Of a stretch of DNA of 64,000 bases, positions 27,788 to 35,838 are shown in pieces (position 1 is the first letter of the stretch; every line of letters begins with the position of its first letter). Below the pieces are notes generated by a model. It was not told where the DNA came from, made no database searches, and saw only the letters and a program-made list of their open reading frames with translations. The DNA is from a virus. The stretch covers positions 23,009 through 87,008 of IMG/VR virus record IMGVR_UViG_3300046336_000034; one strand, written 5' to 3'. The translations under genes and the position numbers were made by a program.

Positions 27788-28177
27788 TTACTCTTCGACC
27801 TTGTCAATTTCTTTACCACCAGAAATCATTGTCAACGAAAATACAGGTGCTTTAGTAGTAGGTTGAATTTCCTGACCTTCTTGTTCATCGTACTCAGTTG
27901 AATAAACATCTTTAATCAACTCCCGATAAATCTGAAGTACCAGAGCTGCACTCTTCAACTTATTCTGGTCTGAAGAATCTTCGCTTTCTATAATTTCCAT
28001 CACAGTTTTAACACTTGATGAAAGATGAGGCTTCAACTTACGGATTAAGCTAATAAATTCTCTATTTCTGACCTCTCGGTTTGTTAGAGGCTCGGCTTTA
28101 CGTCCGTCAATCCTGCCTGACATGTTAATATTAGGGTCGGTATCACCACCCAGTAACTCGCGTCTCTTAAAAACCAT
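27788..28177 (-). CDS. Terminase small subunit candidate
   Basis: 129 residues, helical, charged, with a C-terminal acidic tail. No motif is clear; the call rests on its place as the gene before terL (with only the GIY-YIG gene between) and on size. It has its own promoter at 28203-28231. Confidence 0.45.
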   Translation of the reverse strand: MVFKRRELLGGDTDPNINMSGRIDGRKAEPLTNREVRNREFISLIRKLKPHLSSSVKTVMEIIESEDSSDQNKLKSAALVLQIYRELIKDVYSTEYDEQEGQEIQPTTKAPVFSLTMISGGKEIDKVEE

Positions 28178-28202
28178 ACTATACTATCCTTTTACACCTG
28201 AA

Positions 28203-28231
28203 AGTATACAATAATATACCACAAACAGCAA
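28203..28231 (-). promoter_or_regulatory. Promoter for packaging genes
   Basis: Minus-strand TTGCTG, 17-base spacer, TATACT. It overlaps the tail of the terminator before it. Confidence 0.55.
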
Positions 28232-28251
28232 AAGCCTCCCTATAGGAAGCT
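28229..28251 (-). terminator. Terminator-like hairpin after tRNA-Thr transcript
   Basis: Minus-strand AGCTTCC and GGAGGCT pair (one G-T) around TATAG, followed by TTTT. The short T-run makes it moderate. Confidence 0.5.
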
Positions 28252-28359
28252 AGTTAAAATTAATGACAATCTTTATTTAAACAGGCGTTGTCTTCCTGTT
28301 GACGCTTCGTACTTTTCAATACTCTCCGTGGTCAAAACGTGCCCTAAGGTAGTGGGACT

Positions 28360-28435
28360 TGGTGCTCCGTGGAGGATTTGAACCCACGACCTCACCCTTA
28401 CAAGGGGCGCGCTCTTCCAACTGAGCTAACAGAGC
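28360..28435 (-). tRNA. tRNA-Thr (anticodon TGT)
   Basis: Cloverleaf on the minus strand: acceptor GCTCTGT/ACGGAGC, D-arm TAGCTCAGTTGGAAGAGC, anticodon stem CGCCC/GGGTG around CTTGTAA, T-loop TTCAAAT, discriminator A and an encoded CCA. The T-stem has a mismatch. It reads ACA codons, frequent in this AT-rich genome. It directly follows the lipoprotein-like gene. Confidence 0.93.
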
Positions 28436-28444
28436 TAATTCTTT

Positions 28445-29035
28445 TTAGACTTTACAATCGGTTGTACCATTCAGTACGCCGTAGATATGCGGTAACCAAC
28501 CCTTGCGAACTTCACCGTTGGTGAACTTACCATCAACTACTTGCCCCTTGATGCCTACCTTAGCACCGCCAACATCTACAGCCATGCCAAGTGAACCATC
28601 GAGATTCATACCACCTTCAACAGGGTAATCAGTAAGAAATAAATTTAATTTAGATTGTTCTTTAACAATCTGACCATTCGCATCAAACACGAACTTAAAA
28701 CCGTTTCCCAGTAAAGTCATTTCACCTCCTTGATTTCGCACATCAGTAGGATAGTCTCCTGTAATCGTAATACCCTTAGATGCCGCCTCAATCACTAGGG
28801 CTTTAACCCTATCTTCCATAGGTGAAGCATCTACAGAGCCTGTAATCTGGCAAGAGAACTTAGTCACTGCTGCAGGAGCAGTCTCAACAACTCCACTGGT
28901 GCAAGCTGTAGTAGCTAATATTAAGACAAGGGTAAAAATAATAAAGGAAACCTTCAACCAATGGTGATTCCAAAAATTCATATCTGGCTTAATCCATTTA
29001 TTAACCCCGTTAAGCGAGTAGTTTATTTTCAACAT
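28445..29035 (-). CDS. Membrane-anchored or lipoprotein-like protein
   Basis: 196 residues. The start at 29035 has an AAAGGA site seven bases upstream, inside the end of the HNH gene. Residues about 25-45 are a strong membrane segment ending in LATTAC, which could be a lipobox with Cys as first mature residue, though the sequence before it is longer than in usual signal peptides. The exported part is beta-rich. Such proteins in phages can block superinfection, but nothing in the sequence proves that here. It sits among tRNAs, a usual place for accessory genes. Confidence 0.6.
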   Translation of the reverse strand: MLKINYSLNGVNKWIKPDMNFWNHHWLKVSFIIFTLVLILATTACTSGVVETAPAAVTKFSCQITGSVDASPMEDRVKALVIEAASKGITITGDYPTDVRNQGGEMTLLGNGFKFVFDANGQIVKEQSKLNLFLTDYPVEGGMNLDGSLGMAVDVGGAKVGIKGQVVDGKFTNGEVRKGWLPHIYGVLNGTTDCKV

Positions 29036-29585
29036 TCTTGTCCTTTTCTATTATAACTGGGTAAAATACGCCACTATACTCTAGCGCCTTACTTTCATAT
29101 ACACTGCTTGCTTCCTGTGGTGTTGCAAAGCTTCCAAGATGGATTTTTTCACCTGTCAAGCTACGTATTTGAGCAACATATCTGCACGATTTTATATCCC
29201 AACTTACACCCTTAAGACCACTTGTATTGCTTCTAGGCTTACTTGTATTTCTTTTGTTTTCTCGGTGCGAGCAGACCCTGAGATTACTAATACAATTATT
29301 AATAGGATTCCTATCAATATGGTCAATTAGGTTTTGTTCTCCGAAAGGAAATTTCCCATGAACATATAACCAAGCTAATCGGTGTTCCAAGTAGGCTTGA
29401 CCATCAATCTTAATTACCCTATAGCCATTAGGTCTTAAATAACCTGCCCTGTTACCTACTACAATCTTGCTATAAATGGAACTTTTCTCAATCCAAGTAA
29501 AGACTCCAGTATTGGAATCATATTTTAATAATTCTTTTAACCTGTCTAAAGTTAACTTTACTTCTTTTCTCTCGTTGGTTTTCAT
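29010..29585 (-). CDS. HNH homing endonuclease (AP2-type)
   Basis: 191 residues with the N-terminal module (KYDSNTGVFTW, AGYLRPNGYRVIKI, HRLAWLY), HNH core NLIDHIDRNPINNCISNLRV at about 82-105, then NTSGLKGVSWD and an AP2-like segment with HLGSFATPQEASSVYE. It overlaps the start of the following gene by 26 bases and has a structured leader. Confidence 0.9.
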   Translation of the reverse strand: MKTNERKEVKLTLDRLKELLKYDSNTGVFTWIEKSSIYSKIVVGNRAGYLRPNGYRVIKIDGQAYLEHRLAWLYVHGKFPFGEQNLIDHIDRNPINNCISNLRVCSHRENKRNTSKPRSNTSGLKGVSWDIKSCRYVAQIRSLTGEKIHLGSFATPQEASSVYESKALEYSGVFYPVIIEKDKNVENKLLA

Positions 29586-29626
29586 TTTGTTTCCTTAGTT
29601 AATAGGATAGTTACTAATAAAACAAT

Positions 29627-29673
29627 CAGCAGGAAGGTAACTAATCTTCTTTTCGAGAATGACTCTAGCTGTT
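29627..29673 (-). ncRNA. HEG-leader three-way-junction RNA, copy 4
   Basis: Minus strand: P1 CAGC/GCTG (extended by AACA/TGTT with a two-base bulge), UA, P2 GAG-TCATT-CTC (29665-29655), linker GAAAA, P3 GAAG/CTTC (29649-29646 with 29636-29633). P2 has changed on both sides relative to copy 3 (GGG/CCC to GAG/CTC), which supports a real RNA helix. Confidence 0.7.
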
Positions 29674-29679
29674 GTAAAT

Positions 29680-29722
29680 AAAAGAACTCCCAAGCAGTTA
29701 AACGTATCTAACCGATGGGAGC
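29680..29722 (-). terminator. Terminator at end of the tRNA-Asn transcript
   Basis: Minus-strand CTCCCA and TGGGAG form a stem with a 23-base loop followed by TTCTTTTATTT. A second G/C-rich inverted repeat (AACACCCCTC with GAGGGGTT) lies just before it at 29733-29776. Confidence 0.6.
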
Positions 29723-30396
29723 CGTGTTGTAGTTAACCCCTCTATTTGAGCTTGATATAGAGGCTTGAGGGGTGTTATGAAAGAAAGATAAAGCAAGCCT
29801 TACCTCATCCTTTTCTACCGTGGGTAGATAGGAAAATTATTAGTGCTACCTTTACGTAGCTCGGTCAAACCTTCCAAAGCGGATTGGCTTCTGGTAAGAC
29901 AGGTTACAACATCAACTGAGTGCGCTTCCAGCAGGTACTCCCACCGGTCTCAGTATCTTTGTTGTTCTTGAAGATAACCCTCACACATGGAAAGTCATTG
30001 TGTAAAGCGGAACTCATCTCCGTTGTTATCTAATTTAATTGGTGCTTACTCGCGCACAGTAAGATAAAAGGGCATACAAGACTTTATCATCGTTACTCGC
30101 AATATCCCCTGAAATTTTACGCATAATCATTTCACCAAACGGTTACTGACTCAGAGGTATAGGTGACGCTTTCACCCTACTCCCGAAAGCGATTCGTTGA
30201 ATCAGTATGCGTTTGGTAAATAAATTGGTGTCAGTAATGAACTCTGACTTGCACTCTATCGACTAAATGTTTCTTGTGGGTGCATCCGACATAAATTACG
30301 AGTCATCACCTCGTCTCACCAAAACCAAGTACACCCTCTGAGCAGTATCCCGTTTCATTTAGGTCTTACTTTATCAGCACTCGATGTACTTGGTTT
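29723..30396 (-). other. Non-coding, structured stretch after tRNA-Asn
   Basis: No reading frame of note. The minus strand holds many short hairpins, for example GCTAC/GTAGC near 29850-29866, CCAA/TTGG near 29876-29889, CTGAG/CTCAG bounding 29916-29954, GATAAC/GTTATC bounding 29974-30030, CCAAACG/CGTTTGG bounding 30136-30215. Two hairpins end in ACCAATT (near 30040 and 30228), as if they were tRNA 3' ends, but no full cloverleaf forms. Likely processed RNAs or decayed tRNAs. Confidence 0.45.
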
Positions 30397-30399
30397 TGG
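30319..30399. repeat. 15-bp perfect inverted repeat next to tRNA-Asn
   Basis: CCAAAACCAAGTACA at 30319-30333 and its exact reverse complement at 30385-30399, 51 bases apart. The right arm includes the CCA end of tRNA-Asn, so folding of this stem competes with or marks 3' processing of the tRNA. Confidence 0.8.
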
Positions 30400-30472
30400 C
30401 TCCTTTACCTCGACTTGAACGAGGGACATTTGCATTAACAGTGCAACGCTCTACCGACTGAGCTATAAAGGA
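30397..30472 (-). tRNA. tRNA-Asn (anticodon GTT)
   Basis: Perfect cloverleaf: acceptor TCCTTTA/TAAAGGA, D-arm TAGCTCAGTCGGTAGAGC, anticodon stem TTGCA/TGCAA around CTGTTAA, T-arm CCTCG-TTCAAGT-CGAGG, discriminator G and an encoded CCA. Confidence 0.97.
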
Positions 30473-30728
30473 ATAATTGGTGCAAGGACTCGACCCCTCG
30501 TTCTTATAAACTCACCAGAGATGCATAACCTTACGGCACACATGGGAGAATCGAACTCCAAATTATCTTTATCTCACCTGAGAACCAAACCCAAAAACAC
30601 TTCGGAAGTATTTCACTATGTACCGTAAATGCTTTTTAGTTTGGGCAATGTCTAATTCCATTGTGTCAACATCTGAGCATACTGCTCGTTCGGTGGACTA
30701 ACCGACCTACTAATTTGATGTATGTCTA
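30473..30728 (-). other. Structured non-coding leader before tRNA-Asn
   Basis: Transcribed from the promoter at 30729-30756. It has GAGCA-TAC-TGCTC (30674-30686), TCGGT/ACCGA (30690-30705), and a T-arm-like GGAG-TTCGATT-CTCC (30545-30559) inside a 90-base segment whose ends can pair (GGTACATA with TGTGTGCC). The latter may be a decayed class II tRNA. Another hairpin near 30480-30505 ends in CACCAATT. No protein gene is seen. Confidence 0.45.
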
Positions 30729-30756
30729 ATTATATCACGACTTTTTCAGTTGTCAA
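30729..30756 (-). promoter_or_regulatory. Consensus promoter for tRNA-Asn region
   Basis: Minus-strand TTGACA, 16-base spacer ending GTCGTGA, TATAAT: both boxes perfect. The -35 box overlaps the stop codon region of the zinc-ribbon gene. Confidence 0.88.
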
Positions 30757-30935
30757 CAGATATTTTGCTCTTCTTCGATTCTAACCTTAGTACGCCCTGT
30801 GGGGTTTAATAAAGTCTCAAGCTCTTCGTCAATATCTTCTGGAGACTCTTCTTCCGCAAGACAATACCTGCACTTATATATTTTTGTTTCACTGATATTA
30901 GTAAAGTTTACTTTACACTTGTAGCACTTAGCCAT
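30753..30935 (-). CDS. Small zinc-ribbon protein
   Basis: 60 residues with two CxxC pairs (CYKC at residues 4-7, CRYC at 22-25) forming a zinc ribbon, followed by an acidic helix (EEESPEDIDEELE). Such proteins bind nucleic acid or RNA polymerase; the function here is unknown. Its mRNA starts from 31131-31159 and has a leader of about 190 bases. Confidence 0.65.
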   Translation of the reverse strand: MAKCYKCKVNFTNISETKIYKCRYCLAEEESPEDIDEELETLLNPTGRTKVRIEEEQNIC

Positions 30936-31170
30936 TTTTTATTCTTATTATTAGTTCTTGTTTAGACTGGTTACTAATCCAGCGGCGGTTCAATAAAAAG
31001 GAGATAAATATTGCCGTCAGATTATTTATCGTGTAGATAGAATCAAGACTTCAGTTAGTAACAGGGTTACTTGGGTTTATACCAAAATAGATTATTACAA
31101 TTCGTATCTTTAATTTTGCACGATTAGTCTATTATATCATAATATTCTACAAATGTCAAGTGAAATGCTT
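30936..31170 (-). promoter_or_regulatory. Promoter (31131-31159) and folded leader of zinc-ribbon gene
   Basis: Minus-strand TTGACA (31159-31154), 17-base spacer, TATAAT (31136-31131), both perfect. The leader contains an 8-bp closing stem GTTACTAA/TTAGTAAC (bounding about 30970-31067) around inner hairpins such as GGCGG with CCGTC pairing, another three-way-like fold. Confidence 0.75.
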
Positions 31171-31695
31171 TTACACGTCTTTCCTTTGAAAATCTTTGTG
31201 GTGCTTTGCTTCTGCTGCTTTACGAGCAACGATTGCATCTTCCAAACAACTGAAGTAACCAAGGTGCTCACGAGTACTAGTGGTGATGTAGGCTTTCCAT
31301 TTTTGGGACTTCTTGCTCCAAGATATACCTTTAGTCCCTGAAGTATTGTTTTTAGGCTTAACTCTGTTTTGACTATTCTCTTTATATGTTGCCTCTCGTA
31401 AATTCACTAATCTGTTATCAGCTCTATTACCGTTTACATGGTCAATAGTTTTAACAGGAAACTTTCCATTTGAGATTAACCAGATTATTCGGTGGGTTAA
31501 ATATTTCATTCCTTTATAGGTAATATAGCAGTACCCCGTTCTTTCGTCTAAATATCCAGCAGGAGAATCTTTTTTGATTCTTCTACCTACATCTACTGTC
31601 CAGTAAAGTTCTCCTGAATTAGGGATATATTTTAAGACCATAGTAGCCTCTTCAAAGGACAACTGTTTTTCTTTCTTTTTGCTTATTTCTGTCAT
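31171..31695 (-). CDS. HNH homing endonuclease (AP2-type)
   Basis: 174 residues: KYIPNSGELYW, YLDERTGYCYI, THRIIWLI, the HNH core KTIDHVNGNRADNRLVNLREA at about 75-97, then NTSGTKGISWSKKSQKWKA and GYFSCLEDAIVAR, an AP2-like end. Its start overlaps the stop of the gene upstream by four bases; no separate leader is present. Confidence 0.9.
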   Translation of the reverse strand: MTEISKKKEKQLSFEEATMVLKYIPNSGELYWTVDVGRRIKKDSPAGYLDERTGYCYITYKGMKYLTHRIIWLISNGKFPVKTIDHVNGNRADNRLVNLREATYKENSQNRVKPKNNTSGTKGISWSKKSQKWKAYITTSTREHLGYFSCLEDAIVARKAAEAKHHKDFQRKDV

Positions 31696-31892
31696 TGCAT
31701 ATCGAAACCTATTTTAATAGTAGTTTTACCTGTATTCAACGAATCTTCTGCGATGATATGTTGACTACCTAGAGTTATTTCTTCATACGAGAAGCCCCTC
31801 CCTGTTCTAGGATTCTCCATCCAACCTGAAATCTTGATTTCAGTTTCATCCTTAAATTCCTTAAGTAATTCCCTCATTTTTCCCACTTGCAT
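31692..31892 (-). CDS. Unknown small protein
   Basis: 66 residues from an ATG with AAGGAGAAATAG upstream. Alternating strands (TEIKISGWMENPRTG, TTIKIGFDM) suggest a small beta fold. Placed between two HNH-type genes. No family recognised. Confidence 0.6.
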   Translation of the reverse strand: MQVGKMRELLKEFKDETEIKISGWMENPRTGRGFSYEEITLGSQHIIAEDSLNTGKTTIKIGFDMQ

Positions 31893-31902
31893 CTATTTCT
31901 CC

Positions 31903-32391
31903 TTAATCAAAACAACAAAACTTTGTTAAAACCTTCGCTGATTGTAATTGTAACACAATTAATCTACGTTGTGCCTCTATTATATCAAAAACTATGTCCT
32001 TCTTCACTACCTTGTCCTTAAAATATATCACAAGGAAGTTATACTTGTCTGTAGGGTGAGGTTGTATCTTAAGTGCACCACTTAGATTCTTAGCAGCTTC
32101 ATTAACCTTGTTAAAAACTGAAGAAGGTACAACCCTAAGATTTGATAACCTATTATCAGTCTTACTTAAATTTAAGTGAAGAATCTTCTGATTTTTTCTA
32201 AGCTTCTTATTATTCCCTAAAGTCCAACATAGGCGGTCAGCTTTGAATTTAGTTTTCTTCTTTATGGTGCTGTCCCAGACAGTGATAAACCCCTCAGCGT
32301 CTGGAGCAATTCTACGCCCTGCTTCTTTGGACTGGATTTCACCTGTTAATGGGTTGTATGCTAACAGTTCGTTAATTCTTTGAAGTTCCAA
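31903..32391 (-). CDS. Degenerate HNH-like protein
   Basis: 162 residues with the layout of the HNH genes here (LLAYNPLTGEI, ADRLCWTLG) but with ILHLNLSKTDNRLSNLRVV in place of the DH-NG-NR-NLR core: the catalytic Asp-His pair has become LHL. It is therefore probably inactive as a nuclease or taken over as a DNA-binding protein. Confidence 0.65.
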   Translation of the reverse strand: MELQRINELLAYNPLTGEIQSKEAGRRIAPDAEGFITVWDSTIKKKTKFKADRLCWTLGNNKKLRKNQKILHLNLSKTDNRLSNLRVVPSSVFNKVNEAAKNLSGALKIQPHPTDKYNFLVIYFKDKVVKKDIVFDIIEAQRRLIVLQLQSAKVLTKFCCFD

Positions 32392-32481
32392 GTTGTAATA
32401 TCCTTTTAAATGTCTATTAGAGTGCCTTACAAGCCTTAATAGGCACTTTTAAGACCGTTATAGCGAACATCCTAGGGTACA

Positions 32482-32589
32482 CTAGCACAGAGTCAAGTAA
32501 ATCGTTCCTAGCACTGCTAATAGGGTAATAATGCCCCCACCTAGGATGACTACTTGTGCTGGATTTATGTGTTTTAATGTGTTTATCAT
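32482..32589 (-). CDS. Tiny membrane protein
   Basis: 35 residues starting directly after the TAG of the previous gene: MINTLKHINPAQVVILGGG, then a membrane segment of about 20 residues. Too short for a family call. The abutting start and the hydrophobic run support it as a real gene. Confidence 0.5.
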   Translation of the reverse strand: MINTLKHINPAQVVILGGGIITLLAVLGTIYLTLC

Positions 32590-32886
32590 CTACATGACCT
32601 TTAATTTATGCATTCCCCAGTACCTGCGCACTGGAGAACCCACCATTGCACGAATCTTCTTAAAGGCTGTGCAGTCTTTTGTTAGTTTCTCTATTGCCAA
32701 AGCAGTTCGTAAGAACTTAGAGTCCTTGTTAACATTAGTCAAAGCTTCTACATATAACTTTTTAAGTGCTCCCTCGGAAATAGTAAAATTCTCCTGTGAA
32801 AAATCACACAGTAGAAGGTTAACCTCAAAATCCTCTAAGCGGTCTTCATTTTTTACACGTAAATACTGTTCTAGTGAAATTTGCAC
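32590..32886 (-). CDS. Unknown small protein (GTG start)
   Basis: 98 residues from a GTG at 32886 with AAGGAG six bases upstream; the longer frame would run through the promoter and is unlikely. Helical, charged, ending in KKIRAMVGSPVRRYWGMHKLKVM. First gene after the minus-strand promoter at 32915-32943. No family recognised. Confidence 0.6.
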   Translation of the reverse strand: MQISLEQYLRVKNEDRLEDFEVNLLLCDFSQENFTISEGALKKLYVEALTNVNKDSKFLRTALAIEKLTKDCTAFKKIRAMVGSPVRRYWGMHKLKVM

Positions 32887-32914
32887 TGTTAACTCCTTTT
32901 GCACTCTGTCAAAT

Positions 32915-32943
32915 AGTATAACATTAAAAAAGAATAAATACAA
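32915..32943 (-). promoter_or_regulatory. Minus-strand promoter of the divergent region
   Basis: TTGTAT, 17-base spacer, TATACT, 29 bases before the GTG start. Together with the plus-strand promoters at 33025-33538 it makes this the switch point between left and right transcription. Confidence 0.65.
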
Positions 32944-33024
32944 GCTTTTGTAGGTAATAAACAACATTTATTTATCAAAAACTTGTCCTAAGTCAATAAT
33001 CTCTAAAATAAGTTAGTTTTGTAT

Positions 33025-33053
33025 TTGACAAAAAAGTGTTTTTATGATACAAT
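33025..33053 (+). promoter_or_regulatory. Plus-strand promoter 1
   Basis: TTGACA, 17-base spacer, TACAAT. First of three plus promoters before the gene at 33566. Confidence 0.8.
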
Positions 33054-33446
33054 TAAAGGTATTAAAAATCTCACAAAAACAAACAAACTTACAGGTTACA
33101 AATTATAATATAGTATTATATAGAAATAAAAATAATAAAGGTAGTAAAGCTTCGATGTAGACATCGAGAATGTTGCAACTGTGGTATAGACACCACAGAA
33201 GTAAACTTCTAAGAGTTTTGCACAATAAAGAGAAACCATTTAAGTTTAAAGGGTATTACTTGACTTTTATGTAAAAACATGATAAGATAGGGTTTTTTAA
33301 ATTCATGTGTAAACTACACATAAGTGTACCAGTCTTTAGCTTTGTATTAATATATTTATAATTAATTTATTTTAAGCTTTTAAGGGTATTATCCTCTGTG
33401 ATGTAAACATCACGATTATTATACTTATACTTCACGCTTGACTCAC
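33054..33446 (+). other. Gene-free leader with an array of small hairpins
   Basis: No gene. At least four short perfect stems with nearly the same loop follow each other: CGATG-TAGA-CATCG (near 33153-33166), TGTGGT-ATAG-ACACCACA (near 33179-33196), AGAAGT-AA-ACTTCT (near 33197-33212), GTGAT-GTAA-ACATCAC (near 33399-33414); a looser one is near 33304-33322. The loops share TA(A/G)A. They would be in the transcripts from promoters 1 and 2, upstream of the terminator at 33447-33478. Confidence 0.6.
33260..33288 (+). promoter_or_regulatory. Plus-strand promoter 2
   Basis: TTGACT, 17-base spacer, TAAGAT, inside the hairpin leader. Confidence 0.7.
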
Positions 33447-33478
33447 ACCCCTTCGGAGCAGTCCCTAGGGGTTTTATT
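33447..33478 (+). terminator. Terminator inside the leader
   Basis: ACCCCT and AGGGGT enclose a 14-base loop and are followed by TTTATTT. Transcripts from promoters 1 and 2 would end here, giving RNAs of about 150-420 bases without a gene unless they are antiterminated. Confidence 0.7.
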
Positions 33479-33510
33479 TCGTCCTTATTTGTAACAAGAT
33501 GTAAAATCTC

Positions 33511-33538
33511 TTGCAATTTTGATTTATTGTGCTAGAAT
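33511..33538 (+). promoter_or_regulatory. Plus-strand promoter 3
   Basis: TTGCAA, 16-base spacer ending TGTGC, TAGAAT (extended -10 TGC). Followed by a 17-base leader ATCTAAACAAAAAGGAG that recurs exactly at 35816. Confidence 0.7.
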
Positions 33539-33565
33539 CCAAATATCTAAACAAAAAGGAGAAAT

Positions 33566-33928
33566 ATGGGATTCTTTAACTTCAAATGTAAACCTACTGA
33601 AGAACTTAAACCACTTCCTAAGATGAGTAATACAAAGCTCTCTGAACTTATTAAAGCTATTACCGAAGGTAAAGTAATTCAAATGTGTTGGTCTGGGTGT
33701 ATGAATTGGTTAGATATGTCTCCTCGTTCGCTTGAGCAATTCCTAGATGTGTTCCTTGAAGAACGATGGGGCTTTCCTGTTTGGTTTAAGGTTAAACCTG
33801 AAGAAGTGCTAAATAACCTAGAAAGTACTCAGAATGATATTGCTTCTATTTTTATTACCCTACATAGACTTCAGAAACAGGTAGACAGCCTAGCTGACAT
33901 AATTCTTAAAAAGGAGAGCCACTTATGA
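33566..33928 (+). CDS. Unknown early protein
   Basis: 120 residues, first gene of the plus-strand run, with AAAAAGGAGAAAT before the ATG. The N-terminus is basic; the C-terminal half (LNNLESTQNDIASIFITLHRLQKQ) is a coiled coil. No family recognised. Confidence 0.75.
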   Translation: MGFFNFKCKPTEELKPLPKMSNTKLSELIKAITEGKVIQMCWSGCMNWLDMSPRSLEQFLDVFLEERWGFPVWFKVKPEEVLNNLESTQNDIASIFITLHRLQKQVDSLADIILKKESHL

Positions 33929-34281
33929 ATGATAAACAACGCTTAGATGCTTATGTGCTTGCTGCTATGACTGGTATGGTTGGAAATGTATCTTTACTCT
34001 CCGCTTCTACAACTGAGTACGGGTATAAGCAAATATACAAGTTCGCAAAAGGCATGTTGGATTATGTGGATGAACAGTCCCCGCAAGTGCAACCTGAAGA
34101 AGACGCTGAAGGTTGGATTTTAAACACAGGCACTAAGCCTGAGAATATAAGTTCAGATATTGAGATTATATTTAGAGATGGACAAAAGTACATTAATGCT
34201 AATTCAAGTTGGGTACGTTGGAGTCTTGACCCTATGGGACAACATATCGGTGATGTTATTAAATGGAGGAAAGCACAATGA
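33925..34281 (+). CDS. Unknown protein with W-NTG-KP ... DVI-WR motif
   Basis: 118 residues overlapping the previous gene by four bases (ATGA type). The C-terminal half has GWILNTGTKP, EIIFRDGQKY and GDVIKWRK, a motif set that also occurs in the protein at 55932-56384, so the two share a small domain found in many phage proteins. Function unknown. Confidence 0.72.
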   Translation: MNDKQRLDAYVLAAMTGMVGNVSLLSASTTEYGYKQIYKFAKGMLDYVDEQSPQVQPEEDAEGWILNTGTKPENISSDIEIIFRDGQKYINANSSWVRWSLDPMGQHIGDVIKWRKAQ

Positions 34282-34562
34282 GTGTTATTTATAAGTACCC
34301 TTTACCAGTTCAGGAAAAGCACATAATTGAGCTTCCTGTAGGTGCAAGAATTATCCGTGTTGAAGACGTGGACGGTTTATTTTTCCTTTGGGCTGTGGTT
34401 GACCCTGAAACTCGCCTCACTGAACAAAGACACCTTGAGTTCTACAAGACAGGACAACCTATTGAGAATTCAGGGGATTTAGTGTACCTAGGGTTATGCA
34501 AATTATTCATAATGCAGGAACTTGGTCTTTATGTCTTTGAGAGGGTTTATTATGAAGTTTAA
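34278..34562 (+). CDS. Conserved phage protein of unknown function
   Basis: 94 residues from the ATG at 34278, which overlaps the preceding stop and has GGAGG eight bases upstream. MSVIYKYPLPVQEKHIIELP, ARIIRVEDVDG, FLWAVVDPE is a pattern seen in a widespread small phage protein family (DUF7352-like by memory). A small beta fold. Confidence 0.7.
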   Translation: MSVIYKYPLPVQEKHIIELPVGARIIRVEDVDGLFFLWAVVDPETRLTEQRHLEFYKTGQPIENSGDLVYLGLCKLFIMQELGLYVFERVYYEV

Positions 34563-35184
34563 TGAATTACCTGTAAGCTTAGGGCAAGTCTTCTTAGAGT
34601 GCAAGGAGATGATGTTTTATCAGTACCTACCTATTAAACTCCAAGGTCAGACCACTATCCACGTAGAAGATAGGGTTAAGGATAATTTTGGCAGTCTTAT
34701 TAGTAAAGTACTGTGTGACTATGTAGGCGTATACGGTCTTGATTCGTTTGTGGACTCTTACGTGTATGTAACGGTTAAGCACCTATGGCAAACTAGAGGA
34801 ACGTCCTTTAATCGTCAAGGGTGGCATACTGATGGGTTTGGAACACAAGATATTAATTACATCTGGAGTAACCGTAATCCAACTGTGTTCAATATCTCGG
34901 ATTTTAACCTATCAACTGATGATACTGTTTCTATACTTCAAATGGAGGAACAAGCTGCTGGGATTAATGATTATATCTTTGCCAACAATACCCTTTTTAG
35001 ACTTACACCTTTTAATGTACATAGAGTAAATCCTATTCAGCAAGAAGGTATGAGAACTTTCTGTAAGGTTTCCTTTTCTAAGGACAAGTACAATCTCAAA
35101 GGTAACTCTCATAATCACTTATTAGGCTATAACTGGGAAATGCGAGATAGAGATAATGCAAGAAATATTCCACAAGGCACTTAA
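34552..35184 (+). CDS. Unknown protein with HTD...H motif
   Basis: 210 residues from the ATG at 34552. GWHTDGFGTQDINYIWSNR at about residues 87-105 and FNVHRVNP at about 150-158 give an H-x-D...H arrangement like that of 2-oxoglutarate/Fe(II) oxygenases. The overall fold cannot be shown from sequence alone, and an iron-binding role is a suggestion only. It overlaps the gene before it. Confidence 0.65.
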   Translation: MKFNELPVSLGQVFLECKEMMFYQYLPIKLQGQTTIHVEDRVKDNFGSLISKVLCDYVGVYGLDSFVDSYVYVTVKHLWQTRGTSFNRQGWHTDGFGTQDINYIWSNRNPTVFNISDFNLSTDDTVSILQMEEQAAGINDYIFANNTLFRLTPFNVHRVNPIQQEGMRTFCKVSFSKDKYNLKGNSHNHLLGYNWEMRDRDNARNIPQGT

Positions 35185-35223
35185 TTGTGTTAAACTCTAA
35201 TTTTATTAGTTAAAGGAGAAACA

Positions 35224-35412
35224 ATGACATCAATTTACATTTTATTTTTAGTCGCACCCTTGGTTGCACACCTAGGGACATACCCCTCTTTAGAGGAGTG
35301 CAACCGTGTAGCTCAAGTCCTAGCTCTTGCACGTCACAAAGGGGATGTTAAAGAAGCTGAGGCTTTCGGCGCTAATCGTTTAGTCTGTGTTAAGAGTAGT
35401 TTAATTAAGTAA
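35224..35412 (+). CDS. Small exported or membrane protein
   Basis: 62 residues; residues 3-18 (SIYILFLVAPLVAHLG) form a signal or membrane segment, followed by YPSLEECNRVAQVL, a pattern in small secreted phage proteins with two Cys residues. AAAGGAG precedes the ATG. Confidence 0.6.
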   Translation: MTSIYILFLVAPLVAHLGTYPSLEECNRVAQVLALARHKGDVKEAEAFGANRLVCVKSSLIK

Positions 35413-35421
35413 GGAGAATAT

Positions 35422-35736
35422 ATGAAGTGCAAACAGGGAGATTTAGCATTTATTAAAAAAGCTATAAGACAAGAGAACATCGGTAAAGTTGTTACATGCG
35501 TTAAGCATCTAGGTTATTACGAACGTGGTGCTAATCTTGTTATCAGTGGTGAAGTGTGGACAGCTATTGACACAGGAGACTACTGGTTAATCTCTGGTAA
35601 TATTGAAACCATGTATGGTACTGCTACTCAGAGCCACATCCCTGACCATTGGTTAACCCCTGTTGAGCCTTTACCTCCAGAAGATGCTGATGAAACAGAT
35701 AAGCTGTTAGAGAATGATTTAGTTCTAACAGATTAA
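35422..35736 (+). CDS. Unknown protein
   Basis: 104 residues with GGAGAATAT before the ATG. A beta-rich body (GKVVTCVKHLGYY, GEVWTAIDTGDYWLI, IPDHWLTPVEP) and an acidic tail; the final DHWLTPVEP segment is common in small phage proteins with SH3-like folds. No function assigned. Confidence 0.7.
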   Translation: MKCKQGDLAFIKKAIRQENIGKVVTCVKHLGYYERGANLVISGEVWTAIDTGDYWLISGNIETMYGTATQSHIPDHWLTPVEPLPPEDADETDKLLENDLVLTD

Positions 35737-35782
35737 GTCCAAGCAACTGCAAGGCGCATCTTGTAATAATGTGTAACAGCAC

Positions 35783-35832
35783 TTGTAATTCAAGAAATCA
35801 ATGATACAATTACTTATCTAAACAAAAAGGAG
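35783..35832 (+). promoter_or_regulatory. Promoter and 17-base leader repeated from 33511
   Basis: TTGTAA, 16-base spacer, TACAAT at 35783-35810, then ATCTAAACAAAAAGGAG at 35816-35832, identical to 33545-33561. The unit looks duplicated. Confidence 0.7.
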
Positions 35833-35838
35833 TTAACC